A stretch of 64,000 nucleotides of DNA from Clostridia bacterium (GTDB lineage Bacteria > Bacillota > Clostridia > Christensenellales > SZUA-584), in assembly GCA_003249555.1 (NCBI GenBank), contig QKIQ01000095.1:1-64000 (forward strand). The letters run 5' to 3'. Numbering within the stretch: the stretch's first letter is position 1; each line of letters starts with the position of its first letter. Below are positions 8,113 to 16,846 of the stretch, piece after piece. The position numbers and the translations under genes are program-made. The notes beneath the pieces are model-generated. The model did not search any database. It was given only the letters and a program-made list of their open reading frames with translations, and was not told the DNA's origin.

Positions 8113-9762
8113 ATGACAGAATTAATGATTGTTATACAGCTGACAGTCAGCGTTATAATCGGCGCATACTTTTACAGTCAAATGAAAAACAAGCGAAACG
8201 CAAAAACGAGTTTGGATGGCGAATCTAAGGTGCAGATGGAACGGCTAAAAAAGCTGCGCAGTATTTCGCTCAACGTACCGTTGTCCGAAAAAACACGTCC
8301 GCAAAGCTTTGATGAAATCGTGGGGCAAAGGGAAGGTATTATGGCTTTATCCGCGGCGCTCTGCGGTGAAAACCCACAGCACGTGCTCATTTACGGCCCG
8401 CCGGGAGTGGGGAAGACGTGTGCGGCACGACTCGTGATGGATAAGGCGAAGCGCGCAAACGGCTCTCCTTTTCGACCGGATGCGAAGTTTATTGAAATTG
8501 ACGCGACATGCCTGCGTTACGATGAACGCAACATTGCCGATCCGTTGATTGGCTCGGTGCACGACCCTATCTATCAAGGCGCAGGCGCATTCGGGGTGGC
8601 CGGCGTGCCGCAGCCTAAAGAAGGCGCAGTGACGCGCGCTCACGGCGGCATTTTGTTTTTGGATGAAATCGGCGAGCTGCATCCTTTTCATATCAACAAG
8701 TTGTTAAAAGTGCTGGAAGATAGGCGTGTGTATTTTGACAGCGCTTATTACAGCAAGGAAAACAAGAGCATACCCACATATATCCATGACATATTCGCAC
8801 ACGGCATGCCTGCGGATTTTCGTCTCGTCGGGGCAACAACAAAATCCCCGCGTGATATACCTTCCGCAATTCGGTCACGATGCATGGAGATTTTTTTTCG
8901 TCAGTTGTTTCCCGAGGAAGTGGAGACAATATCCAAAAATGCGGCTGAGCGGGCAGGTATCGGTATCAGCGACGACGCGGCGACGATTGTAGGTGAATAT
9001 GCGTCAAACGGGCGTGACGCCGTCAATATTATTCAGATGGCTGCCGGTGTTGCCCGGGAAAAGGGTACACAGACGGTGAAAGTCGATCATGTCAGCTGGG
9101 TTATTGAAACGGGCAAATATGTAAAGAGACCGAGACTTCGTTTGGGCGCCAATACCATCGGGTGTGTCAACGGTCTCGCAGTATACGGTTCGCAAATCGG
9201 CACAATTATTGAAATTGAAACGGTTGCTGTGAAAACGCAAAACGGTTCGCTGACAATAACTGGTGTTGTGGATGAAGAAGAGATGGGCAACGAAGTTAAG
9301 AGGTTTCGCCGAAAGAGCACGGCGAAGAGCTCTGTGGAAAACGTGCTGACTGCGCTGCAAAAGAATTTCGGAATCAATCCGTCGGATTATTATATTCACA
9401 TCAATACCCCCGGAGGCGCGCCCGTGGATGGTCCGTCGGCAGGTGTGGCCATCGCCGTATCTGTGTTATCCGCAATTACAGGACGCTGTGTAGCGCCGGA
9501 TATCGCCATGACGGGGGAAATATCCATAAATGGATGTATTCGGGCTGTGGGCGGTGTCAAGGAAAAGGTATGGGCTGCCAAGCGTGCGGGAGCGGCGTTG
9601 GTGATTGTACCGTCTGAAAATGTCGATGAAATTCGAGACGCAAATGGCGTTCATGTGGTGGGTGTTAAGCACATAAGCGAAGTGATACGCCTGGCCTTTG
9701 CTCAAAAATTAGCACCAAACACAGAGGATGTCGGCATATTGAGCGCGCAAGGACTGGATTAG
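8113..9762 (+). CDS. lonB: Membrane-attached ATP-dependent protease LonB
   Basis: A 549-residue Lon-family protease. Residues 1-20 form a membrane anchor. The AAA+ domain has Walker A GPPGVGKT and Walker B FLDEIGE. The C-terminal S16 protease domain has the catalytic Ser in DGPSAG and the catalytic Lys in GGVKEK. It lacks the large N-terminal substrate domain of LonA. Length and anchor match the Bacillus LonB, made in the forespore during sporulation. GGGAGG precedes the ATG by about 9 bases. The 3' end overlaps the convergent phosphoesterase gene by 4 bases. LonA lies nearby on the opposite strand; in Bacillus the two are adjacent and co-oriented. Confidence 0.93.
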   Translation: MTELMIVIQLTVSVIIGAYFYSQMKNKRNAKTSLDGESKVQMERLKKLRSISLNVPLSEKTRPQSFDEIVGQREGIMALSAALCGENPQHVLIYGPPGVGKTCAARLVMDKAKRANGSPFRPDAKFIEIDATCLRYDERNIADPLIGSVHDPIYQGAGAFGVAGVPQPKEGAVTRAHGGILFLDEIGELHPFHINKLLKVLEDRRVYFDSAYYSKENKSIPTYIHDIFAHGMPADFRLVGATTKSPRDIPSAIRSRCMEIFFRQLFPEEVETISKNAAERAGIGISDDAATIVGEYASNGRDAVNIIQMAAGVAREKGTQTVKVDHVSWVIETGKYVKRPRLRLGANTIGCVNGLAVYGSQIGTIIEIETVAVKTQNGSLTITGVVDEEEMGNEVKRFRRKSTAKSSVENVLTALQKNFGINPSDYYIHINTPGGAPVDGPSAGVAIAVSVLSAITGRCVAPDIAMTGEISINGCIRAVGGVKEKVWAAKRAGAALVIVPSENVDEIRDANGVHVVGVKHISEVIRLAFAQKLAPNTEDVGILSAQGLD

Positions 9763-10454
9763 ATAAGCTTATATAGAGAAAAATTGGTGGCATCGCAGGA
9801 GACCAGCGCGTAGTTCACTCCGCGTACCGTGCCGGAAAGCGCGCCTTTGATGCTGGCCGCGTGCAAATGGCCGTACACCACATGTGAAACCCTGTACTTT
9901 TCAAACAACTCAGTAAACATGGTGGGGGAGCCATCCTGATCTGAGGGCGGGTAATGAATCATGCCGATTAGCTGCTTGTCGGGCGCGGCTTTTTTTGCAT
10001 GGGAGAGCGACAGCTCCAGACGTCCGGATTCGCGTTTATACAGCTTTTCGTCCGTTTCAGCGTTGTACTGGCGGTTGGCAGGGCAGAGCCAGCCGCGTGT
10101 TCCCGCTATCACATAATCGCCAAATACGAGACTGTTGTTTTGCAAAGCAAAAGTTTTATTAAAAAGCAGAGAATTCACCTGGGCGAGAGAGCCCCACCAG
10201 TAATCATGGTTGCCTTTGAGCAAAACCTTATTCCCCGGCAGCTCGCATATGGACGAAATATCCGTACACGCTTCACTCAGGCGCATTGCCCAAGACAAAT
10301 CGCCCGGGAGCAATACCATATCATCGTCACTGACAAGAGAAAGCCAGCTTTCTTTAATTTTATCCCAATGACCGTTCCAATGTTCGCCAAACACATCCAT
10401 GGGCTTGTGAGTAAAGCCGGAAAGGTGAAGATCTCCGATGGCAAATATATTCAT
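9759..10454 (-). CDS. Calcineurin-like metallophosphoesterase
   Basis: A 231-residue protein with the full set of metal-binding motifs of the family: GDLHL at the N-terminus, GDLSW, GNHDYWW, and a C-terminal YGHLH. It should be a two-metal cytoplasmic phosphoesterase; the substrate cannot be predicted. The start overlaps the end of ysxC by 4 bases, so it is the last gene of a lonA-ysxC-phosphoesterase operon. Its stop overlaps the end of lonB on the other strand, leaving no room for a terminator between them. Confidence 0.88.
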   Translation of the reverse strand: MNIFAIGDLHLSGFTHKPMDVFGEHWNGHWDKIKESWLSLVSDDDMVLLPGDLSWAMRLSEACTDISSICELPGNKVLLKGNHDYWWGSLAQVNSLLFNKTFALQNNSLVFGDYVIAGTRGWLCPANRQYNAETDEKLYKRESGRLELSLSHAKKAAPDKQLIGMIHYPPSDQDGSPTMFTELFEKYRVSHVVYGHLHAASIKGALSGTVRGVNYALVSCDATNFSLYKLI

Positions 10455-11038
10455 ATTGTCAGCGCCTTTTCGATTTCATCCAAGAGCGATTCTGCTCCGA
10501 AGCGGTTTTGAGAAGAGACGGCCACGATGGGATAATCCACGCCGCCGCTAATGCTTTTTTTAATCATATCCAGCTGGGCATGCCGCTTGGTTTTCGCGAT
10601 TTTGTCGGCCTTCGTGGCCACGATTATGACCGATATGCCAAAGTGAGCGGCCCATTCAAACATAAGCTTGTCATCAGCTGTCGGATTGTGGCGGATATCC
10701 AGAAGTACCATCAGCGCGCGCAACTGCTTTGAATGGCTCAAATAGCCTTCTATCATGGCAGCCCAGCTTTTTTTCTCGTCCTTGGAGACGCGCGCAAAGC
10801 CATAACCAGGAAGGTCAACAAGCAGAAACTCTTCATTAACCACGAAGAAATTGACAAGCCGCGTTTTGCCGGGGCTTGAGCTGATTTTCGCAAGCTTGGA
10901 ATTGTTCGTCAGATAGTTGACGAGCGACGATTTCCCGACATTTGACTTGCCGCATATCGCAATTTCGTGCATGTCAAGAGACGGATAATCCGCTTCCTTT
11001 TTCATGCTCTTCAAAAAACGTGCGTTCTTTATTTGCAT
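10451..11038 (-). CDS. ysxC: Ribosome-assembly GTPase YsxC/EngB
   Basis: A 195-residue GTPase of the EngB/YihA/YsxC family that acts in assembly of the large ribosomal subunit. G1 GKSNVGKSS, G3 DLPGYG and G4 TKAD are present, and length is normal. Its start overlaps the end of lonA by 10 bases. The lonA-ysxC order is conserved in many Bacillota. Confidence 0.95.
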   Translation of the reverse strand: MQIKNARFLKSMKKEADYPSLDMHEIAICGKSNVGKSSLVNYLTNNSKLAKISSSPGKTRLVNFFVVNEEFLLVDLPGYGFARVSKDEKKSWAAMIEGYLSHSKQLRALMVLLDIRHNPTADDKLMFEWAAHFGISVIIVATKADKIAKTKRHAQLDMIKKSISGGVDYPIVAVSSQNRFGAESLLDEIEKALTI

Positions 11039-13356
11039 GCGTTCTCCGGTTCTTTATTGATTGCGATACCCAGCACCTCGTCGAGTTTGGATACGCGGAT
11101 AAACTTAATGGATTTGCGTACCGTGGCGGGCATCATCTGAATATCTTTTTCGTTATCAGCCGGAATGATAATGGTACGGATGCCCATTTTCAAAGCGGCA
11201 AGGGATTTTTCTTTCAGTCCGCCGATGGGCAGCACTCGTCCTGTAAGCGTGAGTTCGCCGGTCATCGCGATATCGCTTCTCACCGTGCGGCCCGACAGCG
11301 CCGAGACGAGCGCAGTCGCAATCGTGATGCCTGCGGACGGGCCGTCTTTGGGGATTGCTCCCTCAGGCAGATGAATATGAATATCGGTATTATCAAATAA
11401 ATCTTCGCTGATATTGAGCGTTTTGCTGTTGGCGCGCACATAGCTTAAGGCCGCTTTCGCGGATTCCTGCATCACTTCGCCCAGCTTGCCTGTGAGCTGC
11501 AGCTTGCCCTTGCCATGCATCTTAATCGCCTCAACAATGAGCGTCTGACCGCCTGCGGATGTCCAAGCAAGGCCGGTGACCACGCCGACTCTGTCCTCGG
11601 TTTCCGATGCTGTCAGTGAGTATCTTGGCGGACCAAGATATCGGTGCAGCGTATTTTTTGTGACCATAATACGCTCGCGTCCGCCGGTAATATCAACAAT
11701 GCATTTACGAAATACCGTGGCGATTTTGCGTTCCAGCTCACGAACACCCGCTTCACGCGTATAGCGTCGAATCAGTTCCGTCATCGCGGTATCGCGAATC
11801 GTGACTTCAAAGCTTTCCAAACCGTGTGCCTTTTGCTGCTTGGGTATCAGATGGTTCTTCGCAATACCCATCTTTTCCAGCTCGGTATAGCTCGACAGGT
11901 CAATAATCTCCATACGGTCTAGCAGAGGTGCTGGAATCGTGTCGTAGCTGTTGGCCGTGGTTAAGAACATGACATGCTCCAAGCTGAACGGCAGGTCAAG
12001 ATAATGGTCGCGGAAGGAATTGTTGATTTCCGGATCGAGCACCTCGAGCATCGCCGAGGCGGGGTCGCCTCGAAAGTCGCTTGCCATTTTATCGATTTCG
12101 TCAAACAGAAACACGGGGTTCATGCTATTGGCTTGCTTAACAGACGCGATAATGCGGCCGGGAATTGCGCCGATGTATGTGCGTCTGTGCCCTCGTATTT
12201 CTGCTTCGTCACGCACGCCGCCGAGCGAAGTGCGTACGAAGTTACGCCCCAGCGCGCGCGCAATAGAGCGTGCGATAGACGTTTTTCCGGTGCCAGGAGG
12301 ACCGACAAAACAAAGTACAGGTCCGCGAAGGTCTTTTTTGCGCCCGAGCACGGCAAGATATTCGATAATCCTGTCTTTGACCTTCTCGAGGCCGTAGTGA
12401 TCCTCATCAAGGATTTTCCGCGCGTGCTCAAGGTCCAAGTTGTCATCTGTAAACTCATTCCATGGAAGGTCGAGTATCCATTCCACATATGTGCGGATCA
12501 CACCCAGTTCGGGAGATCCGAGGGAGAGCTTTTCCATGCGCGAAATTTCTTTTTCCGTCTTTTCACGGATGTCGTCGCTAATATCCAGTTCTGCAAGTCT
12601 TTGACGCAGTTCGTCCGCGTCCGACTGAACGCTGCCAGCTTCACCAAGCTCGCTTTGGATCGCACGCATCTGCTCACGAAGCACGTATTCCTTCTGCGAC
12701 TTATCGATTTGCTTTCTAACCTTGTTTCTGATGTCGTTTTCAATTTCTGTGATTTCGAGTTCGTTTGTGAGCAGCGCCACCAGCATTTCAAGTCGTTCAA
12801 CCACGTCAACACATTCAAGCGCTTTTTGCTTGTCCTCCAACTTGAAAAGCACTCCGGACGCAATGATATCTGCCATCTGACCGATATCATCTACGCTGTT
12901 TACGGAAGAGAGTATCTCAGAAGACACCTTGGGGCTGATCGTTGTGAGCTTTTCAAAAAGGCCGAGCACCATACGTCTTAAGGCAATCTCTTTATGCTTA
13001 TTTTCCTCGTTGACCTGTGTGACGAGTTCAGAAGTATCCACTTCCAGAAACGGTTCCGCTTTTGTAAAGCTATTAATACGAGCGCGGTATTCACCCTTGA
13101 CCAAAACGCGAATGACATCACCCGGCAGTTTTAATATCTGCTTAATACGCGATATTGTGCCTACTTCATAGATATCGTCAGGGTTGGGATCTAAAATCTC
13201 TTTATCCTTTTGCGCGGCAAGAAAAATGATCTGGTCGTTTTCCATCGCCTTTTCCAAAGCAGCGATAGATTTTTCCCGCCCGACTTCAAAGTGCAGTGCC
13301 ATATAAGGAAAGACGATCACGTCTCTCAAAGCAACCATTGGCATAATGTTGCTCAT
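11029..13356 (-). CDS. lon: ATP-dependent protease La (LonA)
   Basis: A 775-residue cytoplasmic protease with the LonA layout: an N-terminal substrate domain (about 1-200), a helical region, an AAA+ module with Walker A GPPGTGKT and Walker B VFLFDEIDK, and an S16 protease domain with catalytic Ser in DGPSAG and Lys in GGLKEK. It degrades misfolded and regulatory proteins. I chose the ATG at 13356 because GGAGG lies 5 bases upstream; the ORF-track start (a TTG at 13368) overlaps that ribosome binding site. A vegetative promoter precedes it. Confidence 0.95.
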   Translation of the reverse strand: MSNIMPMVALRDVIVFPYMALHFEVGREKSIAALEKAMENDQIIFLAAQKDKEILDPNPDDIYEVGTISRIKQILKLPGDVIRVLVKGEYRARINSFTKAEPFLEVDTSELVTQVNEENKHKEIALRRMVLGLFEKLTTISPKVSSEILSSVNSVDDIGQMADIIASGVLFKLEDKQKALECVDVVERLEMLVALLTNELEITEIENDIRNKVRKQIDKSQKEYVLREQMRAIQSELGEAGSVQSDADELRQRLAELDISDDIREKTEKEISRMEKLSLGSPELGVIRTYVEWILDLPWNEFTDDNLDLEHARKILDEDHYGLEKVKDRIIEYLAVLGRKKDLRGPVLCFVGPPGTGKTSIARSIARALGRNFVRTSLGGVRDEAEIRGHRRTYIGAIPGRIIASVKQANSMNPVFLFDEIDKMASDFRGDPASAMLEVLDPEINNSFRDHYLDLPFSLEHVMFLTTANSYDTIPAPLLDRMEIIDLSSYTELEKMGIAKNHLIPKQQKAHGLESFEVTIRDTAMTELIRRYTREAGVRELERKIATVFRKCIVDITGGRERIMVTKNTLHRYLGPPRYSLTASETEDRVGVVTGLAWTSAGGQTLIVEAIKMHGKGKLQLTGKLGEVMQESAKAALSYVRANSKTLNISEDLFDNTDIHIHLPEGAIPKDGPSAGITIATALVSALSGRTVRSDIAMTGELTLTGRVLPIGGLKEKSLAALKMGIRTIIIPADNEKDIQMMPATVRKSIKFIRVSKLDEVLGIAINKEPENACK

Positions 13357-13385
13357 TTTGTCCTCCAAGTGTTATTTGCTGGTGT

Positions 13386-13414
13386 ATTATACATGAAAAC
13401 CGTTGCGTCTGCAA
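13386..13414 (-). promoter_or_regulatory. Promoter of lonA
   Basis: On the minus strand TTGCAG and TATAAT are separated by 17 bases, about 30 bases upstream of the chosen lonA start. No heat-shock CIRCE element is visible. Confidence 0.7.
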
Positions 13415-13508
13415 GAATCCTTCATCTTTGTTCTCTATACCTTTATCTTCTGTTCCCTTACGCAATCATATATCGATAGTATCTCGCATTTCATTCGCAC
13501 TTTATTCT

Positions 13509-13539
13509 TTGGACAAACAAAGCATGAACATGATATAAT
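13509..13539 (+). promoter_or_regulatory. Probable promoter of degV
   Basis: TATAAT at 13534-13539 lies 51 bases upstream of the degV start. The best -35 box is TTGGAC with a long 19-base spacer, so the -10 is more certain than the -35. Confidence 0.45.
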
Positions 13540-13590
13540 AACTGCCAAAATATATATCAAACGGAATCATAACTTTAGGAGTATTAAGCA

Positions 13591-14430
13591 ATGAGAAGAG
13601 TAAAAATTGTCACGGATTCAACATCCGATCTTCCATTCAGCTTGCTGGAAGAACGCGGAATTGAAAGGGTTCCGCTTCATATCATTTTGGGAGACGATTC
13701 TTATCCGGATGACAAGAGGCTGTCCAGTGCGGATCTTTTTAAGTTTGCGGATGAAACTGGAACATTGCCCAAATCAGCAGCCGTTAATGAATTTGAATTT
13801 GAAACGGTTTTTAAAAAGCTGCTTGATGATAACTATGATATCTTCTTTATGGGCATCAGCAGCAAGCTTTCCAGTACGATGCAGAACGCGCAAACAGCGG
13901 CTGAAAAGCTGGGCAAAGAGCATTTTTCCATTGTGGATTCTCTGAGCCTTTCCACCGGTGTGGGGCTGCAGCTCCTTGAAGCATCTGATTTGGCGCTTAA
14001 TGGAGCCGGACTCGAAGAGATAACTCGCCACGCAATTGAGATTCGTCCAAAAGTACAGGCAAGCTTTGTGGTGGATACACTCAGATACCTTTATATGGGC
14101 GGACGCTGTTCGCGGCTGGTGTCCATTGTGGGAAGCCGTCTCAAAATCAAACCAAAGCTTGAGTTGATTGGAGGAGAAATTGTACCTACATCTAAGTTTC
14201 GAGGCAAGGATTATATAAAAAAGTATTATCAGCAGATAATGGAAAGCGCCGATAATATTGATCCCAGACGAGTTTTCGTCACACATTGCATGACGGAGGA
14301 GGCAGAAGAGGTTAAGCGGCTTCTTGAAACGGAGCATGGGTTCAAAAACATATTCATTACGGAAGCGTCGCCGACAATTTCTACGCACTGCGGGCCGGGG
14401 ACGCTTGGTATCCTATTCCTTTACAAGTAA
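13591..14430 (+). CDS. DegV-family fatty-acid-binding protein
   Basis: A 279-residue DegV protein. The N-terminus VKIVTDSTSDLP and the central MGISSKLSSTMQNA are hallmarks of the fold, in which a fatty acid is bound between two domains. In Gram-positive bacteria such proteins (FakB) present fatty acids to the kinase FakA for phosphorylation. No fakA is in the window. AGGAG precedes the ATG by 9 bases. The next gene begins immediately after the stop codon, suggesting co-transcription. Confidence 0.92.
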   Translation: MRRVKIVTDSTSDLPFSLLEERGIERVPLHIILGDDSYPDDKRLSSADLFKFADETGTLPKSAAVNEFEFETVFKKLLDDNYDIFFMGISSKLSSTMQNAQTAAEKLGKEHFSIVDSLSLSTGVGLQLLEASDLALNGAGLEEITRHAIEIRPKVQASFVVDTLRYLYMGGRCSRLVSIVGSRLKIKPKLELIGGEIVPTSKFRGKDYIKKYYQQIMESADNIDPRRVFVTHCMTEEAEEVKRLLETEHGFKNIFITEASPTISTHCGPGTLGILFLYK

Positions 14431-15072
14431 ATGTATTTTACGTATATTCTCAAATGTTCGGACGCAAGTCTATACACCGGCTGGACTGACGATCTTGATA
14501 AACGGATACGTGCACATAACGCGGGCAGCGGCAGTAAATATACGCGCAGCCGCTTGCCTGCTGTGCTGGTGTACAGCGAAGCATTTGATACGAAAAGTGA
14601 AGCGATGCGCCGTGAGAGCGCCATTAAAAAGCTTAAACGGAGCGAAAAGCTAGAGCTGATTCAAAAGGGAACGTCGGTATCTGAAAAAAGGAGAAAGCAA
14701 TTGGAAGGAAAAGAGACTGAAATTTTGTCTGTTGATGATTACATCGCACAGTTCCCGAAAGACGTTCAGCATAAATTGAAGAGCATGAGGCATACCATCA
14801 TACAAGCGGCACCAGAAGTAAATGAAAAGATCAGCTACGGTATGCCCACATTCTTTATGGATAAAAATCTGGTGCATTTTGCGGCATACAAAAATCATAT
14901 TGGTTTTTACCCGACACCAAGCGCTATAGAAGAATTTGCAGACGAGCTGTCGCAGTATAAAACGTCAAAAGGCGCTGTTCAGTTTCCGCATAATCAGCCG
15001 CTTCCGTATGCACTTATCACACGCATTGTAAAGTTTCGCGTCGCAGAAAATCAGAAGAGAAAAGGAAAATGA
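14431..15072 (+). CDS. GIY-YIG nuclease domain fused to a DUF1801 domain
   Basis: A 213-residue two-domain protein. Residues 1-80 are a UPF0213-type GIY-YIG domain (TYILKCSDASLYTGWTDDL, then basic HNAGSGSKYTRSR). Residues about 90-213 match the DUF1801/YdhG-like fold (DDYIAQFPKDVQ, MRHTIIQAAPEVNEKISYGMP, VHFAAYKNHIGFYPTP). Each normally occurs as a separate small protein. There is no ribosome binding site of its own; the ATG touches the degV stop, so translation is probably coupled. The GIY-YIG part predicts a DNA-repair-type nuclease. The role of DUF1801 is not established, so the job of the fusion is unknown. Confidence 0.82.
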   Translation: MYFTYILKCSDASLYTGWTDDLDKRIRAHNAGSGSKYTRSRLPAVLVYSEAFDTKSEAMRRESAIKKLKRSEKLELIQKGTSVSEKRRKQLEGKETEILSVDDYIAQFPKDVQHKLKSMRHTIIQAAPEVNEKISYGMPTFFMDKNLVHFAAYKNHIGFYPTPSAIEEFADELSQYKTSKGAVQFPHNQPLPYALITRIVKFRVAENQKRKGK

Positions 15073-15073
15073 A

Positions 15074-15106
15074 GAGCCTTGGAGCAATATGAAAGCATCA
15101 AGGCTC
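15074..15106. terminator. Stem-loop between convergent genes
   Basis: GAGCCTTG and CAAGGCTC form a perfect 8-bp stem around a 17-base loop, between the ends of the GIY-YIG gene and the convergent zinc-ribbon gene. T-runs on either side are poor, so bidirectional termination is likely but not certain. Confidence 0.55.
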
Positions 15107-15128
15107 AATTTATCATCGAAAGTCAACT

Positions 15129-16214
15129 TTATAAAAATAATATCAGCGCTCCGACGACTGCGGCGACAGTCAATGCAATGATACCGATTTTAAGCACGCT
15201 TTTAGGAGACTCGCCGACCATCATGCCGGTTTGACCGTTTATATAAATATGATAGATTTTGTTTTTATATTTGTAGGAAGTTATCCATACGGGTAAAAGC
15301 AGCTTTTTAAACGCAATTTCAGAAAATGTGGCGCAGGTATTGACCGCGCCGACGACGTCTGAGCCGCGTTTTACAGTGCTGCGGGCTTCTTCCCGAACCA
15401 ATCCGCCCATATAGCTTTGCGCACGTTTCCAAATCTGGGCAAGGCCGCTTTTGCAGTGCCCGGCAGCATATCCAGCCAGATGCTTGGGAGAATACTTAAC
15501 CAATTCATTAAGCTTAAACGGCTCGAGGTTTTCCAGTGTTTTTGCGTCAAGCTGAACGGTGTCGCTAAACATTACATTTTTAAATTTCTTTTCAATTGTA
15601 CCCGCCACGAAGCGCCAACGCAGCTTTTTGACCTTGCGCTTCTTCGTATCGGTGCGATCGTCGCTGGTAACGGTATCTATTTCCATATCCGTGTAGTTGT
15701 TTGCGGCTTGGCCGGTATAAGCGGCATTGATTTGCGCATCAAATGACCAGTAAGGAATATAGATGCCAGCAAACTGGCCCGGAAGATATTCTGATTTAAA
15801 AGAAAACGGCGCGAGATATCGTTTGTTTATCCAATCGGATATACTCGCTTGTGCCTTGTCTCTGTCGAGCTTAAAGGGAATGATGGAATCCGGATGGATA
15901 CCCGGTGCTTCATCCAATGCTGTTATTTGCTGTGAACCGCAGAAGGTGCAGTTTAAGCTGCCCTCCGGCGCTGTTACGACAGCCTTGCCACCACAGCCAG
16001 AACAAATGACGGTTTGCACGGGAACGCCCCAATCCTGAAATGAAGGATTGTTTTCTGTACCGGCAAAATCAAACATCACATTATCGGTATTTTCTTGACA
16101 GGCATTTTCCACATAGCCGCAAGTTGGGCAGATCATGCTTCCTGCCGGCGTATCATGTTTCAAACTGGAACCGCAAGTCGGACATTGAAAGTCTTCATAA
16201 TTTCTTTCGCTCAC
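15129..16214 (-). CDS. Zinc-ribbon membrane protein of unknown role
   Basis: A 361-residue protein with two N-terminal zinc ribbons: CPTCGSSL/CPTCGYV and CSGCGGKA/CTFCGSQ. A soluble middle region contains the IYIPYWSFDA segment typical of a widespread Bacillota zinc-ribbon family. The C-terminus has one membrane helix (LKIGIIALTVAAVVGALILFL). Database names such as TFIIB-type zinc ribbon protein or primosomal-protein-like reflect the ribbons only. I chose the GTG at 16214, which has GAGGGAGG 8 bases upstream; the longer ORF start has none. Function is unknown. Confidence 0.8.
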   Translation of the reverse strand: MSERNYEDFQCPTCGSSLKHDTPAGSMICPTCGYVENACQENTDNVMFDFAGTENNPSFQDWGVPVQTVICSGCGGKAVVTAPEGSLNCTFCGSQQITALDEAPGIHPDSIIPFKLDRDKAQASISDWINKRYLAPFSFKSEYLPGQFAGIYIPYWSFDAQINAAYTGQAANNYTDMEIDTVTSDDRTDTKKRKVKKLRWRFVAGTIEKKFKNVMFSDTVQLDAKTLENLEPFKLNELVKYSPKHLAGYAAGHCKSGLAQIWKRAQSYMGGLVREEARSTVKRGSDVVGAVNTCATFSEIAFKKLLLPVWITSYKYKNKIYHIYINGQTGMMVGESPKSVLKIGIIALTVAAVVGALILFL

Positions 16215-16376
16215 TTTTTTATCCTCCCTCTTACCCCTATAAACCGGAAAAATGGTCTTCCGGGATAACAAACCTATCAATTCCGATAAAAAAGAAGTAT
16301 ATATATAGTTTTACACCACAGTAAGAAAGTCAAACACTTTTTTCAAGAACACGCCAGGCTTATCGGATAATAATTA

Positions 16377-16405
16377 TTGTGAAACGGCGAAAAGTTTTAT
16401 ATAAT
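16377..16405 (+). promoter_or_regulatory. Promoter of the hutP-cmk-plsC-ispH/rpsA operon
   Basis: TTGTGA and TATAAT with a 17-base spacer, 30 bases upstream of the hutP start codon. Confidence 0.7.
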
Positions 16406-16435
16406 AAGCCAAAGTTATAAAGCGGAGGTTTAAGC

Positions 16436-16846
16436 ATGACGCCCGGAAGTAAAGAAATCGCCAAGGCAGCTATACGTTTGGCACTGACATCTTCAAGAGA
16501 GGATGAAAACGTACTTAAAGAACGTTACGGCGCAAAAGCAATTCGTGTGGCGGCTGTCGATTTTGGCGGCGAATATCTGGCGTCAGTCATGAGGATTGTT
16601 GAATGCTGTGTGGTGGCGGCCAAAAGAGAGAAGATAATCGGTGAGACACACCACGAGGAAGGCGCAGTGGCGGGCGCGGCAAGAGAAGCCATATCTCAGA
16701 TCACCTCCAAGGCCATCGGGCTCAATGTGGGCGGTAAAATTGGTATTGCCCGCTGTGACGAGCATCTCGCAGTTGGGATTTTCTTTGGTATCGGACTGCT
16801 TCATTTAAACGAAGTTGCCATTGGGCTGGGGCATAGAGTTATATGA
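16436..16846 (+). CDS. hutP: HutP-family RNA-binding regulator
   Basis: A 136-residue protein matching HutP over its whole length, including THHEEGAVAGAAREAISQI and the C-terminal GLNVGGKIGIARCDEHLAVGIFFGIGLLHLNEVAIGLGH region (two pieces of one conserved block). In Bacillus HutP binds L-histidine and Mg and then antiterminates the histidine utilisation operon. Here no hut gene follows; the stop overlaps the cmk start (ATGA). This placement next to cmk is common in Clostridia, so a different RNA target is possible. GGAGG stands upstream of the ATG. Confidence 0.9.
   Translation: MTPGSKEIAKAAIRLALTSSREDENVLKERYGAKAIRVAAVDFGGEYLASVMRIVECCVVAAKREKIIGETHHEEGAVAGAAREAISQITSKAIGLNVGGKIGIARCDEHLAVGIFFGIGLLHLNEVAIGLGHRVI

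Noticed and set aside
11974-12981. 335-codon open frame on the plus strand opposite lonA
   Set aside because: It is the reverse-complement shadow of a highly conserved gene, has no ribosome binding site, and its translation has no recognisable domains.
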